A model generated the notes under the pieces. The model was not told where the DNA came from and did not search any database. It worked only from the letters and a program-made list of their open reading frames with translations. Of a stretch of 64,000 nucleotides of DNA, positions 26,185 to 37,385 are shown one piece after another (position 1 is the stretch's first letter; each line of letters starts with the position of its first letter). The stretch comes from Legionella maceachernii. Lineage in GTDB: Bacteria > Pseudomonadota > Gammaproteobacteria > Legionellales > Legionellaceae. The stretch is from the NCBI RefSeq assembly GCF_900167045.1, contig NZ_FUXJ01000013.1, positions 55,033 to 119,032 of the forward strand, read 5' to 3'. A program made the translations under genes and the position numbers.

Positions 26185-27228
26185 ATGAAAAGCAAGTATC
26201 TGAAATCAGACGGAAATGATTTTTCCAGCATCAAAATCAATTTTTTTAAAAAAGATACTAATTTCAAAGAGAACTTAGAGCGGTACAGAAAGAAATTACT
26301 CACTGATGCTCAGGCAATAATCGACAGAGGGGTAGCAAAAATTAGAATGGCTGAGCAAGCGAAAGCGGCGGATGAAGTATTCAATAAACGACCATGGCCT
26401 AATAGTCGCGGTAAAGCTAAAATTGCTACATTACATGCACTGAATACCGAAGAAAGCTTAGGAGATGAAGCGAAAACCAATCAACTTGATATTCTTTCTG
26501 AATTACCGCCAAAACCTGTCATTGTGGATTTAGGCATGGGCAAAGGTCAATTTTTAATTGATTTGGCTGCAGAACTTAAAAAAGAGTGCGACTTAGTGGG
26601 AATTAGTGCCTCGCCCAATGAAATCAGTCATCGTGCTTGCCATTATGCCAATATTAGTATTGTTAAAGGAAAACTACCTCATGATGAGGCGGTTATTGAG
26701 TTTTTGAAGGAAAAACAAGGTGCCGTGGATAAAGTTTTTGATACTTTCGGACCGGCAACTTATGCAAGTAATCCTTTGCATAGCCTAATGTATGCAGCCA
26801 TTTTACTTAAGCCAGGCGGTAAATTTTCGGCAATGAGCTCGACAGAAAATAACACATTATTGACTGTTTTCGGTGATGAAGAGGTGCGTAAAAAAATAGC
26901 GGTTTTTTTCAAATCGCATTTGCATATCGATATTAACTTCGAATTTAGCGCCATTCGATCGGAATTATCGCCTGGGAAGATTAATACCGATCTGCTGGTG
27001 ACGTTTACCAAAGGAAATAAAAAGCTCAGCGCATCAGATTACTTATCACTGTGTCGAGCAGCGGATCGTGAAGTAGGGATACCTCAGGTGATAAAACCCA
27101 GCTGGTATAATTATAATGCTTCTTCTTATGGCATGTTTTCGATTAGCATGCGTACTTATAAGCAATTTGAGAAACTTGGGAAAGAGGCGGACAGCTCCGT
27201 TTCCAATGACAGGGCGAAAGTTTTTTAA
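26185..27228 (+). CDS. SAM-dependent methyltransferase-like protein
   Basis: 347 residues after a good ribosome site (AGAGGGGATAAACG). A basic helical N-terminal region (~1-105) precedes a Rossmann-type methyltransferase domain: motif I VIVDLGMGKGQFLIDLA (~112-128), an acidic strand end in LVGISASPNE, and LKPGGKFSAMSSTENN in the position of motif IV/V. The target is unknown. It is divergent from the LuxR-type regulator. An effector role is possible, given the lineage and the basic N-terminus, but the sequence does not show it. Confidence 0.65.
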   Translation: MKSKYLKSDGNDFSSIKINFFKKDTNFKENLERYRKKLLTDAQAIIDRGVAKIRMAEQAKAADEVFNKRPWPNSRGKAKIATLHALNTEESLGDEAKTNQLDILSELPPKPVIVDLGMGKGQFLIDLAAELKKECDLVGISASPNEISHRACHYANISIVKGKLPHDEAVIEFLKEKQGAVDKVFDTFGPATYASNPLHSLMYAAILLKPGGKFSAMSSTENNTLLTVFGDEEVRKKIAVFFKSHLHIDINFEFSAIRSELSPGKINTDLLVTFTKGNKKLSASDYLSLCRAADREVGIPQVIKPSWYNYNASSYGMFSISMRTYKQFEKLGKEADSSVSNDRAKVF

Positions 27229-27285
27229 TCCACAGTTTTTCGGTTATGGTTTTGTCTGCACTCAAGGAGTCTCTGGCTTCAAAAT

Positions 27286-28668
27286 TCAAGAGTGAAGTGC
27301 AATGTCATGAGCTAATAAGCGCCTATGCGCACGAAAATAAGTAAGTGGAGATTGCTCAAGCAAGTCTGCAAGTTTTTCCATGTAGACACAAGCAAAACGA
27401 TCCACTTGATGGGCAAAGTAGCTTTCTTCCGCACCCGCACGAAAAATGCGGCCCCATTTGGGATTATAGAAAGTCTGCTCTTCTTGTAAGAGTTTGGATA
27501 TTTCCATGTCAATGTCAGTGATTTGCTTCTGTAATTCACTGACTTCATGGGCATGCGTTTGCGAATGTTCTTCAATGTCTTGCGTATGAAGGGCAATGTA
27601 CATTTCCTCCAGATGCTTTTTAATCTCCATTGCGGCAACAATCTTCTTCTCCACAGGTTGGGCATTTTTTTGCGAACAGATTTCTTGCCCAAGTTCCTCA
27701 ACAACCAATGCAGTGCGCCAATTACAATCTTTTTTCAATCTGACAATATCCCCGTAAATATGGTCACCAATGTATAAAATTTCATCGCCATTGACACCTA
27801 AATCCTCAGCAAATTTGCGCGCACACCCTCCTTGGTATACGCCTGGATAAATTTTACCCTGAGTATTGGTCATTGTGCCATTTTCGGGATTAATGGATAA
27901 AAATCGAAGATTATCGTAAAAAAACCGGGGTTTATTCGCTAAAGTGATAACGTATTCAAACAGGTCTCTCCAGGTTTTACCTTCTTCTAAAAAGGGATCA
28001 ATAGCATGGTCTAAAAGGGCTTTAGTGTAAAAAAATTCAGAATTAGTGAGAATAAAAATTTTCTTACCTAATCTAATGTAGCGCTGTAATCCCTGAACAA
28101 CCTCTTTTTCTTTTAAAACATAGTCCCCTAAATTTTGACTTATGCAACCTTTTAAGCTGCCGTCAGAATGAATTTTATCAACGGTATTTAAGACATCTAA
28201 CGCAATGGATGCATAGGGAGGTAACTCGTTAGGATACTCGTCTTTAAGATCAACCAGCTGGCTATAAAGGACACAAAAAGCGATGGAAAAAGCAGTATCA
28301 ATAGCGAAATAATTCGGATCATTTAAATCAACATAAGTACTACGATAGATTCTTTTTTGCTCTGCAAAGTTAATTAATCGCGTTCCGTGATAACTGTGGC
28401 GAATGGCGCCATAGCGGCTCAGTTTTAAAATATTTCCATTCTTGCTATCGATAATCAGTCCACGAATAGCCTCATCAAAATTAAATTCAAATTTTTTAAT
28501 TTCTTGTGGATAATTTTTTTTCGCGATGAGTTGCTCAACGACAAGTTTGTAGACTAAAGCTTCAAAATTTTTAGAATTGTAGCGAATAAGGGTGTGATCC
28601 ATATCTAAACCGATAAATTTAATTTTTTTCATGTTTAGTATGCGATTAACAAAAACTTTTTGATTCAT
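27286..28668 (-). CDS. Cytosolic purine 5'-nucleotidase, HAD superfamily
   Basis: 460 residues, NT5C2-like HAD-IG family. HAD motif I is GLDMDHTLIRYN (nucleophile and acid/base Asp), motif II FILTNSEFFY, and motif IV region ILYIGDHIYGDIVRLKK. A cap and a long helical insertion at the C-terminus (EELGQEICSQK onward) match the eukaryote-like members. From memory, a Legionella pneumophila homologue (lpg0095) has been described structurally as an IMP/GMP-specific 5'-nucleotidase. It likely dephosphorylates IMP and GMP. The start may be the ATG at 28668 or an internal one (residue 13) right before KKIKFIGLDMD. Confidence 0.9.
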   Translation of the reverse strand: MNQKVFVNRILNMKKIKFIGLDMDHTLIRYNSKNFEALVYKLVVEQLIAKKNYPQEIKKFEFNFDEAIRGLIIDSKNGNILKLSRYGAIRHSYHGTRLINFAEQKRIYRSTYVDLNDPNYFAIDTAFSIAFCVLYSQLVDLKDEYPNELPPYASIALDVLNTVDKIHSDGSLKGCISQNLGDYVLKEKEVVQGLQRYIRLGKKIFILTNSEFFYTKALLDHAIDPFLEEGKTWRDLFEYVITLANKPRFFYDNLRFLSINPENGTMTNTQGKIYPGVYQGGCARKFAEDLGVNGDEILYIGDHIYGDIVRLKKDCNWRTALVVEELGQEICSQKNAQPVEKKIVAAMEIKKHLEEMYIALHTQDIEEHSQTHAHEVSELQKQITDIDMEISKLLQEEQTFYNPKWGRIFRAGAEESYFAHQVDRFACVYMEKLADLLEQSPLTYFRAHRRLLAHDIALHS

Positions 28669-28819
28669 TCTTTTTCCTCAATGCATAACACTGTCTTCCC
28701 GCTTTCGGGGAATGACAAATCCCTTAATGTGCTTAAAGTCACTCTACAAACTACACAAGAACTTAGGTAAGATGTTCGGCACTCCATCAACTATTATCGC
28801 TTCTTGCAAAGGTATCATG

Positions 28820-29665
28820 ATGCAGTTGATTCAAAGCTTCCAAAATTCCCGTTATTGTTTTAGAACTAGCTTAAGATTTCTAAAAAAAAACGTTGATCTT
28901 ATTATTTTACCAGTACTCAGTATAATTGCTCTAGTTATTCTGCTGTTCTCTTACATAAAAGTGTCAATTTACTATCAGATCACTCAGTTTATCTTTATTG
29001 TTGGCTTAGTCATAATTTATTTTTTATTAGCTTTTGTCGCTGTTTTTTTTAATGCCGCGTTTATTACCTGTGTCCTTAGTCGCTTACAGGAAAGAAAGCT
29101 CTCTGTTTTTACAGGATTATTGAGAGCATTCAAAAACAGCCGGGCGTTGCTTCAATGGACACTGATCAGCGCGACATTGAGTGTGTTGTTGAGTGCTTTG
29201 GAGCGGCTGAGTGATGCGATTGGGAAGTTGATTGCAATGCTTTTTGGTTTTTCTTGGACAACCACCAGCTGTTTTTTACTGCCGACTATGCTTGATGGGA
29301 ATGTTAAATTTTTTACTGCTTTTAAGCGGGCTACGCAACTGGCTGGGAAGGGGTGGCGCAACATCGGTTCACTTAATTTAATGGTTTTTTTGGTACTTGC
29401 TGCTTTAGGTGGGCTAGCTTATCTCTTTGCCTCATTCTTTCTGCATTCCCAATATACCCTTCACTTAACGATTAATGCCCCTCTTACTTTATTTCTACTC
29501 ATTTGTTGGTTTGTAAGTATTAAAACATTTAATGCAATTTACAACAGCGTGCTTTATTTAACGCTTAATGGACAGAGGCAGCATTACTTTGATGCCTTGT
29601 TATTAGAGAATATGATGATTAATAAAAAGAAGGTGGAGTTTCACCCACCGACAAGGGGTGGGTGA
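28820..29665 (+). CDS. DUF6159-like integral membrane protein
   Basis: About 281 residues from ATG 28820, which has AAAGG at ideal spacing (28817 is also an ATG). The reading frame before it, from 28712, runs through a dispersed repeat and is probably not translated. There are six or so hydrophobic segments; the N-terminal LIQSFQNSRYCFRTSLRFLKKN followed by LIILPVLSIIALVILL resembles bacterial membrane proteins in which a short amphipathic stretch precedes the first span. Function unknown. Confidence 0.7.
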   Translation: MQLIQSFQNSRYCFRTSLRFLKKNVDLIILPVLSIIALVILLFSYIKVSIYYQITQFIFIVGLVIIYFLLAFVAVFFNAAFITCVLSRLQERKLSVFTGLLRAFKNSRALLQWTLISATLSVLLSALERLSDAIGKLIAMLFGFSWTTTSCFLLPTMLDGNVKFFTAFKRATQLAGKGWRNIGSLNLMVFLVLAALGGLAYLFASFFLHSQYTLHLTINAPLTLFLLICWFVSIKTFNAIYNSVLYLTLNGQRQHYFDALLLENMMINKKKVEFHPPTRGG

Positions 29666-29678
29666 GAAGAGACTCTTA

Positions 29679-30524
29679 TTAATAACAAGGATGCTCCAAT
29701 TCACGCTCCACCTTGTCCTGAAAATTTTCTTCCATAAACTCTTTTAATGAATCAATTAAGGTAACGGTTGTTGTTTTTACAAATAGGCCAAAAAACCAGG
29801 TAAAAAGATTTTGTCCGGTATTAAGGTAATCATAAATGGATTTTGCTTCCCGTGTGCTCTTATTCTTCGTGTTATAAAATGTTTTCATCACGTTATCGAT
29901 GCCTTCCAGTGTTTTTTGTTGTTCAAAAGCATTAATAAGCAGATCCAAAGCTTTATATTTCATAGTTAATGCGAAGTCGATCCCGAAAAAAGTATGATCA
30001 CGTTTATCGTTTTTTAGAACAGTATCCCGGTATTTTTTTAAGGCAGTAAACTCATCACTGTTTAAAAAAACCTGAACGGCTGGTGTTGGCCTATACTCTT
30101 CCTCAATTTGACCAATCGAACTGTCAACTCCTGAAAGAAAAAGTGTTTTCAGCTGTTCAAATTGTTGCGTAATGAGTGTTTCTTTCGTTTCATCAACAGG
30201 CTTAGGAAAATTAAGGACTGCATTTGGCAGCAATACTCTTGCTTCTGAGTCTAATGTAAATAAATGCTGACTAAGGAATCCTAATTCTGTTGTTGAGGCT
30301 TGCTCTTGTGACTTTAAAAATTGGGCAGCAAGATGAATGGCTTGAGCGTAGCACTCCAAATTCTTTTGGCTTGGTTCTTTCCTCAGGTTCGATTGACACG
30401 TAACCACCCACTCTGCATTTTCTATCCAATTTTTTTTAAAAAATTTTGCGGGTACTCCTTGCCGGCCACATTGGCTCTCCACGCTTCGACTGAATTCAAG
30501 AATGCTTTCAAGAGAAAAAGACAT
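29679..30524 (-). CDS. Hypothetical protein
   Basis: 281 residues, mostly helical and charged, with an N-terminal MSFSLESILEFSRSVESQCG and a hydrophobic patch near residue 240 (LFTWFFGLFVKTTTVTLI) that may anchor in a membrane. The tail is acidic (EEN ... KVERELEHPCY). No family is recognised. It is convergent with the membrane protein gene before it. A short glutamate-containing C-terminus and absence of a signal peptide are compatible with a Dot/Icm substrate, but this is weak evidence. Confidence 0.55.
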   Translation of the reverse strand: MSFSLESILEFSRSVESQCGRQGVPAKFFKKNWIENAEWVVTCQSNLRKEPSQKNLECYAQAIHLAAQFLKSQEQASTTELGFLSQHLFTLDSEARVLLPNAVLNFPKPVDETKETLITQQFEQLKTLFLSGVDSSIGQIEEEYRPTPAVQVFLNSDEFTALKKYRDTVLKNDKRDHTFFGIDFALTMKYKALDLLINAFEQQKTLEGIDNVMKTFYNTKNKSTREAKSIYDYLNTGQNLFTWFFGLFVKTTTVTLIDSLKEFMEENFQDKVERELEHPCY

Positions 30525-30603
30525 AAATACCTCTCATTTTTTAAATTGGAGGCATAATAACAAATTGAGTTGTTGCTGTCGAAAATTAGCACTAATTGAA
30601 GAT

Positions 30604-30633
30604 AAAAAAATCCCGGCAACTTCACCGGGATTT
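30604..30633 (-). terminator. Rho-independent terminator after the Bax-inhibitor gene
   Basis: On the minus strand AAATCCCGG and CCGGGATTT form a nine-base stem around GTGAAGTT, followed by a run of T. It lies just after the stop at 30649. Confidence 0.9.
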
Positions 30634-30648
30634 AGGTTGAGGAGAGGT

Positions 30649-31323
30649 TTAATCACGGCCTGAAAAGGCACTGAGCAAATTAAGCAGACTGACGAAGAGA
30701 TTATAAATAGAAACAAATAATGCTACTGTCGCTGAAATGTAATTAGTTTCTCCACCGTGAATGATTTCACTGGTTTGGAACAGAATGAGTCCAGATGAAA
30801 TCAGGACAAAAGCGCCAGAAATAGCAAGCTGCAACGCAGGCATGTGGAAGAAAATACCGGCAATCATCGCGAGCATTGCAACCATAACACCCACGAAGAG
30901 GAATCCACCTAAGTAGCTGAAATCCTTACGTGTTGTTAAAGCATAACCAGAAAGACCGAAGAAAATGATACCAGTGCCCCCAAAAGCAGCACCGATAAGC
31001 TGTGGTCCATTGGAGAAATTGGCTACATAAAGATTAAGGATAGGACCCAGCGTGTAGCCTAGAAAGCCAGTAAAGGCGAAAACGCTCAAAAGACCAAGTG
31101 GACTATTTCTTAGCGCCTGAGTCAAAAACATCAAACCGTAGACACCCACAATCATAATCAATGGATTTAGAGGTCTAACTGCTAAGGCAAAGGAAGCGTA
31201 AGCAGCGAGAGCGCTGAATATAAAAGTCATACTAAGGAGTAAATAGGTATTTCTGAGTACCTTATTGGTGGCAAGCACCGACTCACTTCGTTGGTTTAAG
31301 AGGGTGACGTCATTTCTGTTCAT
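30649..31323 (-). CDS. Bax inhibitor-1/YccA family membrane protein
   Basis: 224 residues with seven hydrophobic segments and the UPF0005/BI-1 layout: NTYLLLSMTFIFSALAAY (first span), GFLGYTLGPILNLY between the third and fourth, and a final span ending in a short polar tail. E. coli homologues are YccA and YbhL, the former a modulator of FtsH protease; bacterial BI-1 proteins include pH-sensitive calcium leak channels. It is transcribed alone and ends in a strong terminator. Confidence 0.92.
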   Translation of the reverse strand: MNRNDVTLLNQRSESVLATNKVLRNTYLLLSMTFIFSALAAYASFALAVRPLNPLIMIVGVYGLMFLTQALRNSPLGLLSVFAFTGFLGYTLGPILNLYVANFSNGPQLIGAAFGGTGIIFFGLSGYALTTRKDFSYLGGFLFVGVMVAMLAMIAGIFFHMPALQLAISGAFVLISSGLILFQTSEIIHGGETNYISATVALFVSIYNLFVSLLNLLSAFSGRD

Positions 31324-31501
31324 GCGATAACTCCAGATTGGTTATGTTCAGTTTAGCATATCTGTGGGCGATTTGTTGGCTTTTCAAGTTTATAATGATG
31401 CTTTCATCCTCGCAAGAGGGCTATAATTGTTTCTAGAGAGGTTGAAAGATTGCAAGTGAATCACTGATAATGAAAAAAGTAATGGTTTTTACGGATTGAT
31501 T

Positions 31502-32314
31502 ATGCCCAAAGTTGCTGCTGTGCAAATGGTTTCGTCTGCCTCGATAAAGCAAAATCTCAAGCGCGTCGAACATTTTTTCAATCAAGCAAAGGAAGAGCAA
31601 GCTGATTTACTGGTACTGCCGGAAAATTTTGCGTTCATGGGCATGGAAGAAACGGATAAACTGCGTATTGCGGAAAAATATGGTGAAGGAGAAATTCAAG
31701 ATAAAATTAGACAATTAGCCAAACAGTATGCTCTCTGGGTTATTGCAGGGACTATCCCCTTAGAGGGTCTAAATAAAAAGGTAAGAGCCAGTTGTTTAGT
31801 CTTTGATAATAGCGGATTTTGCGTTGCCCGCTATGACAAGATTCATCTCTTTGATGTTCGCGTTTCCGAGCAAGAAGCGCATCAAGAGTCCTTCACTGTT
31901 GAAAGAGGGGATGAATTAGTGGTTGTGGATACGCCGGTAGGACGTGTTGGTTTAACGGTTTGTTACGATTTGCGTTTTCCTGAGTTGTATCAACAATTAT
32001 TACAAAGAGGGGCAGAACTCTTCACTGTTCCATCCGCTTTCACTGCAGTAACTGGCAGTGCCCATTGGGAAGTGCTATTAAGAGCACGTGCCATTGAGAA
32101 TTTGTCGTATGTGATTGCTTCCAATCAAGGTGGACAGCATGAAAATGGCAGACAAACTTATGGTCATACAATGGTCATTGAACCGTGGGGAAAAGTGATC
32201 ACTCAACACCAAGTGGGTGAAGGCATGATCACAGTAGATATCGATTTGCAACGCTTACAGCAACTTCGCCTGCAGTTCCCGAGTAATGAGCACCATGTGC
32301 TCTTGAACAGGTGA
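31502..32314 (+). CDS. Nitrilase-superfamily carbon-nitrogen hydrolase (Nit1/YafV-like)
   Basis: 270 residues from ATG 31502; the longer frame begins at TTG 31496. The catalytic triad is visible: Glu in [11 protein letters not shown] (~43), Lys in [10 protein letters not shown] (~112) and Cys in [15 protein letters not shown] (~149). Residues around the active site ([20 protein letters not shown]) match the Nit branch, whose members hydrolyse deaminated glutathione. It precedes tldD by 19 bp, an arrangement known from several gammaproteobacteria. Confidence 0.9.
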   Translation: MPKVAAVQMVSSASIKQNLKRVEHFFNQAKEEQADLLVLPENFAFMGMEETDKLRIAEKYGEGEIQDKIRQLAKQYALWVIAGTIPLEGLNKKVRASCLVFDNSGFCVARYDKIHLFDVRVSEQEAHQESFTVERGDELVVVDTPVGRVGLTVCYDLRFPELYQQLLQRGAELFTVPSAFTAVTGSAHWEVLLRARAIENLSYVIASNQGGQHENGRQTYGHTMVIEPWGKVITQHQVGEGMITVDIDLQRLQQLRLQFPSNEHHVLLNR

Positions 32315-32333
32315 TTTTTTAAAGGTAATAGTT

Positions 32334-33782
32334 ATGACTCAAGCACTCGCTTTAGCAAAAGATTTATTATTAAAACCTGCTTCATTGGATGAATCCACTT
32401 TAGAAAAACTGATTCGTTCAATGATGAGCCGGCATATCGATGATGCTGATCTCTATTTTCAATGCAGTAGCTATGAATCGTGGTATTTAGAAGATTCTGA
32501 GGTTAAGAGCGGTAGCTATTCGCTTGATCGTGGCGTAGGAATTCGCGCAGTCAGTGGTGATAAGACGGGTTATGCTTATTGCGATGACATTCTACTTCCT
32601 GCCATGCAGCGTGCGGCTGAGGCGGCAAAATCAATTGCCTTTACCAGCCATAAACAGAGCCAATCCATTCAAATTGCCAGTGCTCCCATCACCCGTTACG
32701 AAGCATTAAATCCGCTGGAAGGCATGACTAAACCTGAAAAGATTGCTTTGCTCGAAGCGATCGATCGAGAGGCCAGGCGCGTTGATCCCCGAGTGATTCA
32801 AGTGAATGCCTCATTAAGTGGTTGCTATGAAGTGGTCATTGTCGCAGGCATGCAAGGAGAAATGATCGCAGATATCAGGCCATTAGTCAGTGTCAATGTC
32901 AGTGTGATTGTTGAAGATAAAAATGGTCGTCGAGAATCAGGTCGCTCAGGTGGCGGTGGACGTGTCGCTTATTCCTATTTCACTGAAAAAGAAACAGCAC
33001 TTGAGTATGCGCGCGAAGCGGTGCGAGAGGCCTTGGTTAATTTGGAAGCTGAAGAAGCTCCTGCAGGAACAATGCCTGTGGTTTTGGGACCCGGATGGCC
33101 TGGTGTGCTGCTGCACGAAGCAGTAGGCCATGGTTTAGAAGGTGATTTTAATCGCAAAGGATTATCGGCTTTTTCTGGGCGGCTGGGTCAGCAAGTTGCG
33201 GCGAAAGGGGTTACGGTGGTTGACGATGGTACTTTAAAAGACAGAAGGGGCTCTCTCACCATCGATGATGAGGGTACACCTTCCCAATGCACCACTTTGA
33301 TTGATGATGGTGTATTGGTTAATTATATGCAAGATAAGCTCAATGCCAAGCTGATGAATATGAAACCGACTGGTAACTGCCGACGTGAATCCTATGCTCA
33401 TTTACCAATGCCTCGCATGACGAATACCTACATGCTTGCAGGCGCTCATTCTCCTGAAGAAATCATTCGTTCAGTGAAACGCGGTTTATATGCAGCCAAT
33501 TTTGGGGGTGGACAAGTGGATATTACCTCTGGCCAGTTTGTCTTTTCAGCGAGTGAAGCTTATCTCATTGAAGACGGTAAAATCACTAAGCCAGTAAAAG
33601 GCGCTACTTTAATTGGCAACGGCCCTGAAGTGATGAAAAAAATTTCCATGATTGGCAACGATTTGTCCCTTGATAAAGGGATAGGCGTGTGCGGTAAAGA
33701 CGGTCAATCAGTGCCTGTTGGTGTGGGTCAGCCGACGTTAAAAATTGATGCGTTGACCATTGGGGGAACATCGCGCAGGTAG
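32334..33782 (+). CDS. tldD: Metalloprotease TldD
   Basis: 482 residues. Works with TldE/PmbA as a zinc peptidase that trims unfolded peptides and matures small peptides. The metal site HEAVGH is seen in [17 protein letters not shown] (~260), and the family C-terminal segment [21 protein letters not shown] is intact. TldE is not in the window. Cotranscribed with the nitrilase gene; ends before a strong hairpin. Confidence 0.96.
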   Translation: MTQALALAKDLLLKPASLDESTLEKLIRSMMSRHIDDADLYFQCSSYESWYLEDSEVKSGSYSLDRGVGIRAVSGDKTGYAYCDDILLPAMQRAAEAAKSIAFTSHKQSQSIQIASAPITRYEALNPLEGMTKPEKIALLEAIDREARRVDPRVIQVNASLSGCYEVVIVAGMQGEMIADIRPLVSVNVSVIVEDKNGRRESGRSGGGGRVAYSYFTEKETALEYAREAVREALVNLEAEEAPAGTMPVVLGPGWPGVLLHEAVGHGLEGDFNRKGLSAFSGRLGQQVAAKGVTVVDDGTLKDRRGSLTIDDEGTPSQCTTLIDDGVLVNYMQDKLNAKLMNMKPTGNCRRESYAHLPMPRMTNTYMLAGAHSPEEIIRSVKRGLYAANFGGGQVDITSGQFVFSASEAYLIEDGKITKPVKGATLIGNGPEVMKKISMIGNDLSLDKGIGVCGKDGQSVPVGVGQPTLKIDALTIGGTSRR

Positions 33783-33810
33783 ACATGCAAAAAACTGATA
33801 AAAAGTAGCA

Positions 33811-33840
33811 ACGGTCTTGAATTTTTCAATTCAAGACCGT
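33811..33840. terminator. Bidirectional terminator between tldD and mfd
   Basis: ACGGTCTTGAATT and AATTCAAGACCGT form a perfect 13-base stem with a four-base loop, followed by GTTATTTCT on the plus strand and TGCTACTTTTTA on the minus strand, between convergent stops. Confidence 0.85.
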
Positions 33841-33857
33841 GTTATTTCTGTCTCGGG

Positions 33858-36800
33858 TTACTCTAACCCTTTATTCGCCAATTTAATCAACAACATCTTA
33901 ATCTCAAGAATACGCTCTTCATGAGTCGTGCTATCCAAATTAAAACGTAGACGAGTAGGGCCTTCCATTTGGTAACGTTTAGGTTGTAATTGGATAAGAT
34001 TAATTAAAATACCCGGATCAATTTCGGGTTTTTCACTGAACTCAATTTTTCCATTTTGCTGAGCTGCATTTATTTTATTAATGCCTAATTGTGTAGCGAG
34101 TAATTTAAGCTCGGTTACCAGAAGTAAATGCTTAGCGGGTTGTGGCAATAAGCCAAAACGGTCGATCATTTCAATTTGTAAATCGCGCAGTTCTTCTTTA
34201 TTTTTTGCGTTTGCAATTCGTTTATACATGATGAGACGTGTATGCACATCGGCAATGTAATCTTCAGGAAGAATCGCACTTAGGCGAAGATCTATTTCAG
34301 GTCCTTGATGAATGGGGGCGGCTAATTCAGGTGTTTTACCTGATTTCAAATCATGAACTGCTTTATCAAGCATTTCCATGAATAAATTAAACCCTATGGC
34401 TTGCATATTACCGCTTTGATCTTCACCCAATAATTCACCAGCGCCCCGTATTTCCAAATCATGGGTTGCCAAAGTAAAACCGGCACCTAAATCCTCTAAA
34501 GAGACAATTGCTTCTAGGCGTTTGACTGAATCGGCGGTCAGTAATTTCTTATTGGGTGTGAGCAAATAAGCATAGGCTTGATGATGAGAGCGGCCCACGC
34601 GGCCACGGAGTTGATGAAGCTGGGCCAGACCAAATTTATCCGCGCGATCGATAATAATAGTATTTGCTGTGGGGATATCAATACCTGTTTCAATGATCGT
34701 TGTGCAAACTAAGACATTAAAGCGATGATGATAAAAATCAGACATGATTCGTTCTAATTCTCTTTCACGCATTTGACCGTGCGCGCTACGAATTTTGGCT
34801 TCGGGTACGAGTGTTTGTAAATCTTGAGACACCCGTTCAATAGTTTGCACATTATTGTGAAGAAAATACACTTGTCCACCACGCAGAATTTCCCGCAAAA
34901 TGGCTTCTCGTAACACAGAGTCGTTTTTTTCTTGCCAAAATGTTTTAATGGCTAAACGCTTTGCTGGCGGCGTGGCAATCAATGAAATATCGCGGATTCC
35001 AGCCATGGCCATATTCAGTGTGCGAGGAATAGGGGTGGCCGTCATCGATAAGATATCCACATGAGTGCGTAACGCTTTGATGTGTTCCTTTTGTTTGACG
35101 CCAAAACGATGCTCCTCATCAATTATGAGTAGTCCTAAATTTTTAAAGGCAATGTCTTTGGAGAACAGTTTATGAGTACCGATGACAATATCAACCTGTC
35201 CACTCTTTAAGGATTCAATGACTTTTTCGGATTCTTTCGCACTGCGAAACCGTGATAGTAATTCAATATTCATTGGGAATTGCGCAAATCGGTCACGAAA
35301 CGTTTCGAAATGTTGAGCAGCCAAAAGAGTGGTAGGGACTAAGACACAGACTTGCTTGCCATTTTGCACGGCCAAAAAGGCAGCGCGCATCGCTACCTCT
35401 GTTTTACCGAAACCGACATCACCACAGATGAGCCGATCCATTGGACGCGGGGATTGCAGATCCCCAATAATTTGCTCGACCGCACGCAGTTGATCGGGGG
35501 TTTCAGAAAAAGGGAAGTCACTTGCAAAGCGTTGATATTCAGCGACATTGAACTCATAGGCGAATCCGGGTTTCGCTTCCCGTTTGGCATAAATTTCCAA
35601 TAACTCAATGGCTACATCATGAATTTTTTCTGCGGCTTTTTTCTTCTCTTTTTGCCATTGGTCGCTCCCTAGTTTATGCAATGGAGCGTGTTCACTGTCC
35701 ATACCCGTGTAACGGCTGATGAAATGCAACGAAGTCACTGGAACATAAATTTTATCGTCACCGGCATAAGCCAGTACCAAAAATTCATTCGCAGTGTCAT
35801 TACTTTCAATGGTCTTAAGCCCTTGATAGCGGCCGACCCCAAATTGTAAATGAACTACTGGTGCGCCTATTCTAAGTTCTGCCAAATCACGAATAATTAA
35901 GTCAGGATCCACTGTTTTTTGGCCACTTCGTCGCTGTGGAATTGCTTGTTCTCCAAACAATTGCGCTTCAACGATAATGGTTACATTCTGCTCAATCAGT
36001 TCGGCGCCATCAATCAAGGGACCGGTGAGGATATTAAGAGGTGCGGAATCGGTAAGAAAATCTTGCCAAGAATTTTGTATTTTAGGATTTATCTCACTTT
36101 GTCGAAGTAAATCCAATAAGACTTCTCGTCGACCAGCACTTTCCACGACCAGCAGGAAGCGGTTTTCTTTGTCTTGCAAATAAGCGCTAAGTTTATTTAG
36201 GGGTTGATTGCTTTGACGCTCGATAGGAAGGGGTGGGGCTTTGCCGATGTTAAAATTAAATAAGGCCCCTTTTTTCTCCACGGATTGATGGTAGCAGCGT
36301 AATTGTTGATATTGCTTAGCTAAAGTGAGTAATTCGGTAGGTGTTAAAAAGCAAGCATTTGGCGGAAGGATAGGGCGAGAAATATCATAATTCCGCTGTT
36401 CATACCGGGCAGACAATTCTTGCCAAAAATCTTCTGCTTGCTTAGGGATCGCTTCAATTAAACAGACTGATGCATCAGTAGGTAAATAATCAAAAAATGT
36501 GGCGGTGCTTTCAAAAAATAAAGGCAGATAGTATTCAATGCCTGAGGGAAATTGCCCATCACTCACCGCTTCATAAATAGGACATTGGCTAGGATTTCCT
36601 GAAAATCGCTCTCTGAATGCGCGACGAAATAAGGTGATGCTTTGCTCATTTAATGGAAATTCACGTGCGGGAAGCACCTGGATTTCAGAAATTTTGCTGA
36701 CTGTACGCTGTGTTTCCGTATCAAATTGGCGCAAACTTTCTATGTCTTCGTCAAACAGTTCAATGCGGAATGGCATTGAACTTCCCATAGGATAAACATC

Positions 36801-37313
36801 AATAATTGCACCACGAATAGCAAATTCACCGTGCTCGAGCACTTTGTTGACACTGTGATAGCCTGCTTGAGTGAGCTGATGGCGAAAATGGTCTAAATTT
36901 AAAGTCTGACCTTCTTTTAATACTAAAGCATGGTGATGTAAAAATTGGGGAGGGCAGAGCCGGTGCATTAAGGTACTGACAGAACTAATGACAATTGCAT
37001 TGGCACTTTGCTGCAAGCGGCTTAAGGTCGATAAACGTTGGGAAATAATGTCTTGATGAGGTGAAAATTGATCATAAGGCAATGTTTCCCAATCAGGAAA
37101 AAATAATAATTCTTGCTTATCGGTCTCTCCAATGAAAAATCGCAGTTCTTCTAAGAGTTGCCCTGCAGTCAAATTGTCAGGGGTAATTAATAACTTTATT
37201 CCTGCTTTTTCTTGGCAAAATTCAGCAATGGCCAAGGGAAGACTACAGCCGTAAAGTTGTCCCCAAGTTTGTCGATGATCGATGGGAGGATGTTTGAGTA
37301 TCAAAGTTGCCAT
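33858..37313 (-). CDS. mfd: Transcription-repair coupling factor Mfd
   Basis: 1151 residues, full length. Removes stalled RNA polymerase and recruits UvrA. The UvrB-like N-terminal module is followed by the polymerase-interacting domain ([15 protein letters not shown]) and a RecG-type translocase with Walker [16 protein letters not shown] (~634), DEEH box [28 protein letters not shown] and [13 protein letters not shown]. The C-terminal TRCF domain ([20 protein letters not shown]) is present. Apparently a single-gene unit between a terminator and the rhomboid gene. Confidence 0.98.
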   Translation of the reverse strand: MATLILKHPPIDHRQTWGQLYGCSLPLAIAEFCQEKAGIKLLITPDNLTAGQLLEELRFFIGETDKQELLFFPDWETLPYDQFSPHQDIISQRLSTLSRLQQSANAIVISSVSTLMHRLCPPQFLHHHALVLKEGQTLNLDHFRHQLTQAGYHSVNKVLEHGEFAIRGAIIDVYPMGSSMPFRIELFDEDIESLRQFDTETQRTVSKISEIQVLPAREFPLNEQSITLFRRAFRERFSGNPSQCPIYEAVSDGQFPSGIEYYLPLFFESTATFFDYLPTDASVCLIEAIPKQAEDFWQELSARYEQRNYDISRPILPPNACFLTPTELLTLAKQYQQLRCYHQSVEKKGALFNFNIGKAPPLPIERQSNQPLNKLSAYLQDKENRFLLVVESAGRREVLLDLLRQSEINPKIQNSWQDFLTDSAPLNILTGPLIDGAELIEQNVTIIVEAQLFGEQAIPQRRSGQKTVDPDLIIRDLAELRIGAPVVHLQFGVGRYQGLKTIESNDTANEFLVLAYAGDDKIYVPVTSLHFISRYTGMDSEHAPLHKLGSDQWQKEKKKAAEKIHDVAIELLEIYAKREAKPGFAYEFNVAEYQRFASDFPFSETPDQLRAVEQIIGDLQSPRPMDRLICGDVGFGKTEVAMRAAFLAVQNGKQVCVLVPTTLLAAQHFETFRDRFAQFPMNIELLSRFRSAKESEKVIESLKSGQVDIVIGTHKLFSKDIAFKNLGLLIIDEEHRFGVKQKEHIKALRTHVDILSMTATPIPRTLNMAMAGIRDISLIATPPAKRLAIKTFWQEKNDSVLREAILREILRGGQVYFLHNNVQTIERVSQDLQTLVPEAKIRSAHGQMRERELERIMSDFYHHRFNVLVCTTIIETGIDIPTANTIIIDRADKFGLAQLHQLRGRVGRSHHQAYAYLLTPNKKLLTADSVKRLEAIVSLEDLGAGFTLATHDLEIRGAGELLGEDQSGNMQAIGFNLFMEMLDKAVHDLKSGKTPELAAPIHQGPEIDLRLSAILPEDYIADVHTRLIMYKRIANAKNKEELRDLQIEMIDRFGLLPQPAKHLLLVTELKLLATQLGINKINAAQQNGKIEFSEKPEIDPGILINLIQLQPKRYQMEGPTRLRFNLDSTTHEERILEIKMLLIKLANKGLE

Positions 37314-37385
37314 ACCATGCTTTGCTTGTCGCCGTTAATGAGGCGCAAAAGTATACTATAAAAGAAGCCTATCAACACGTTTTCG

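Noticed and set aside
28712..28816. N-terminal extension of the DUF6159-like membrane protein
   Set aside because: It reads through a dispersed repeat fragment; ATG 28820 has a proper ribosome site and precedes the conserved-looking region.
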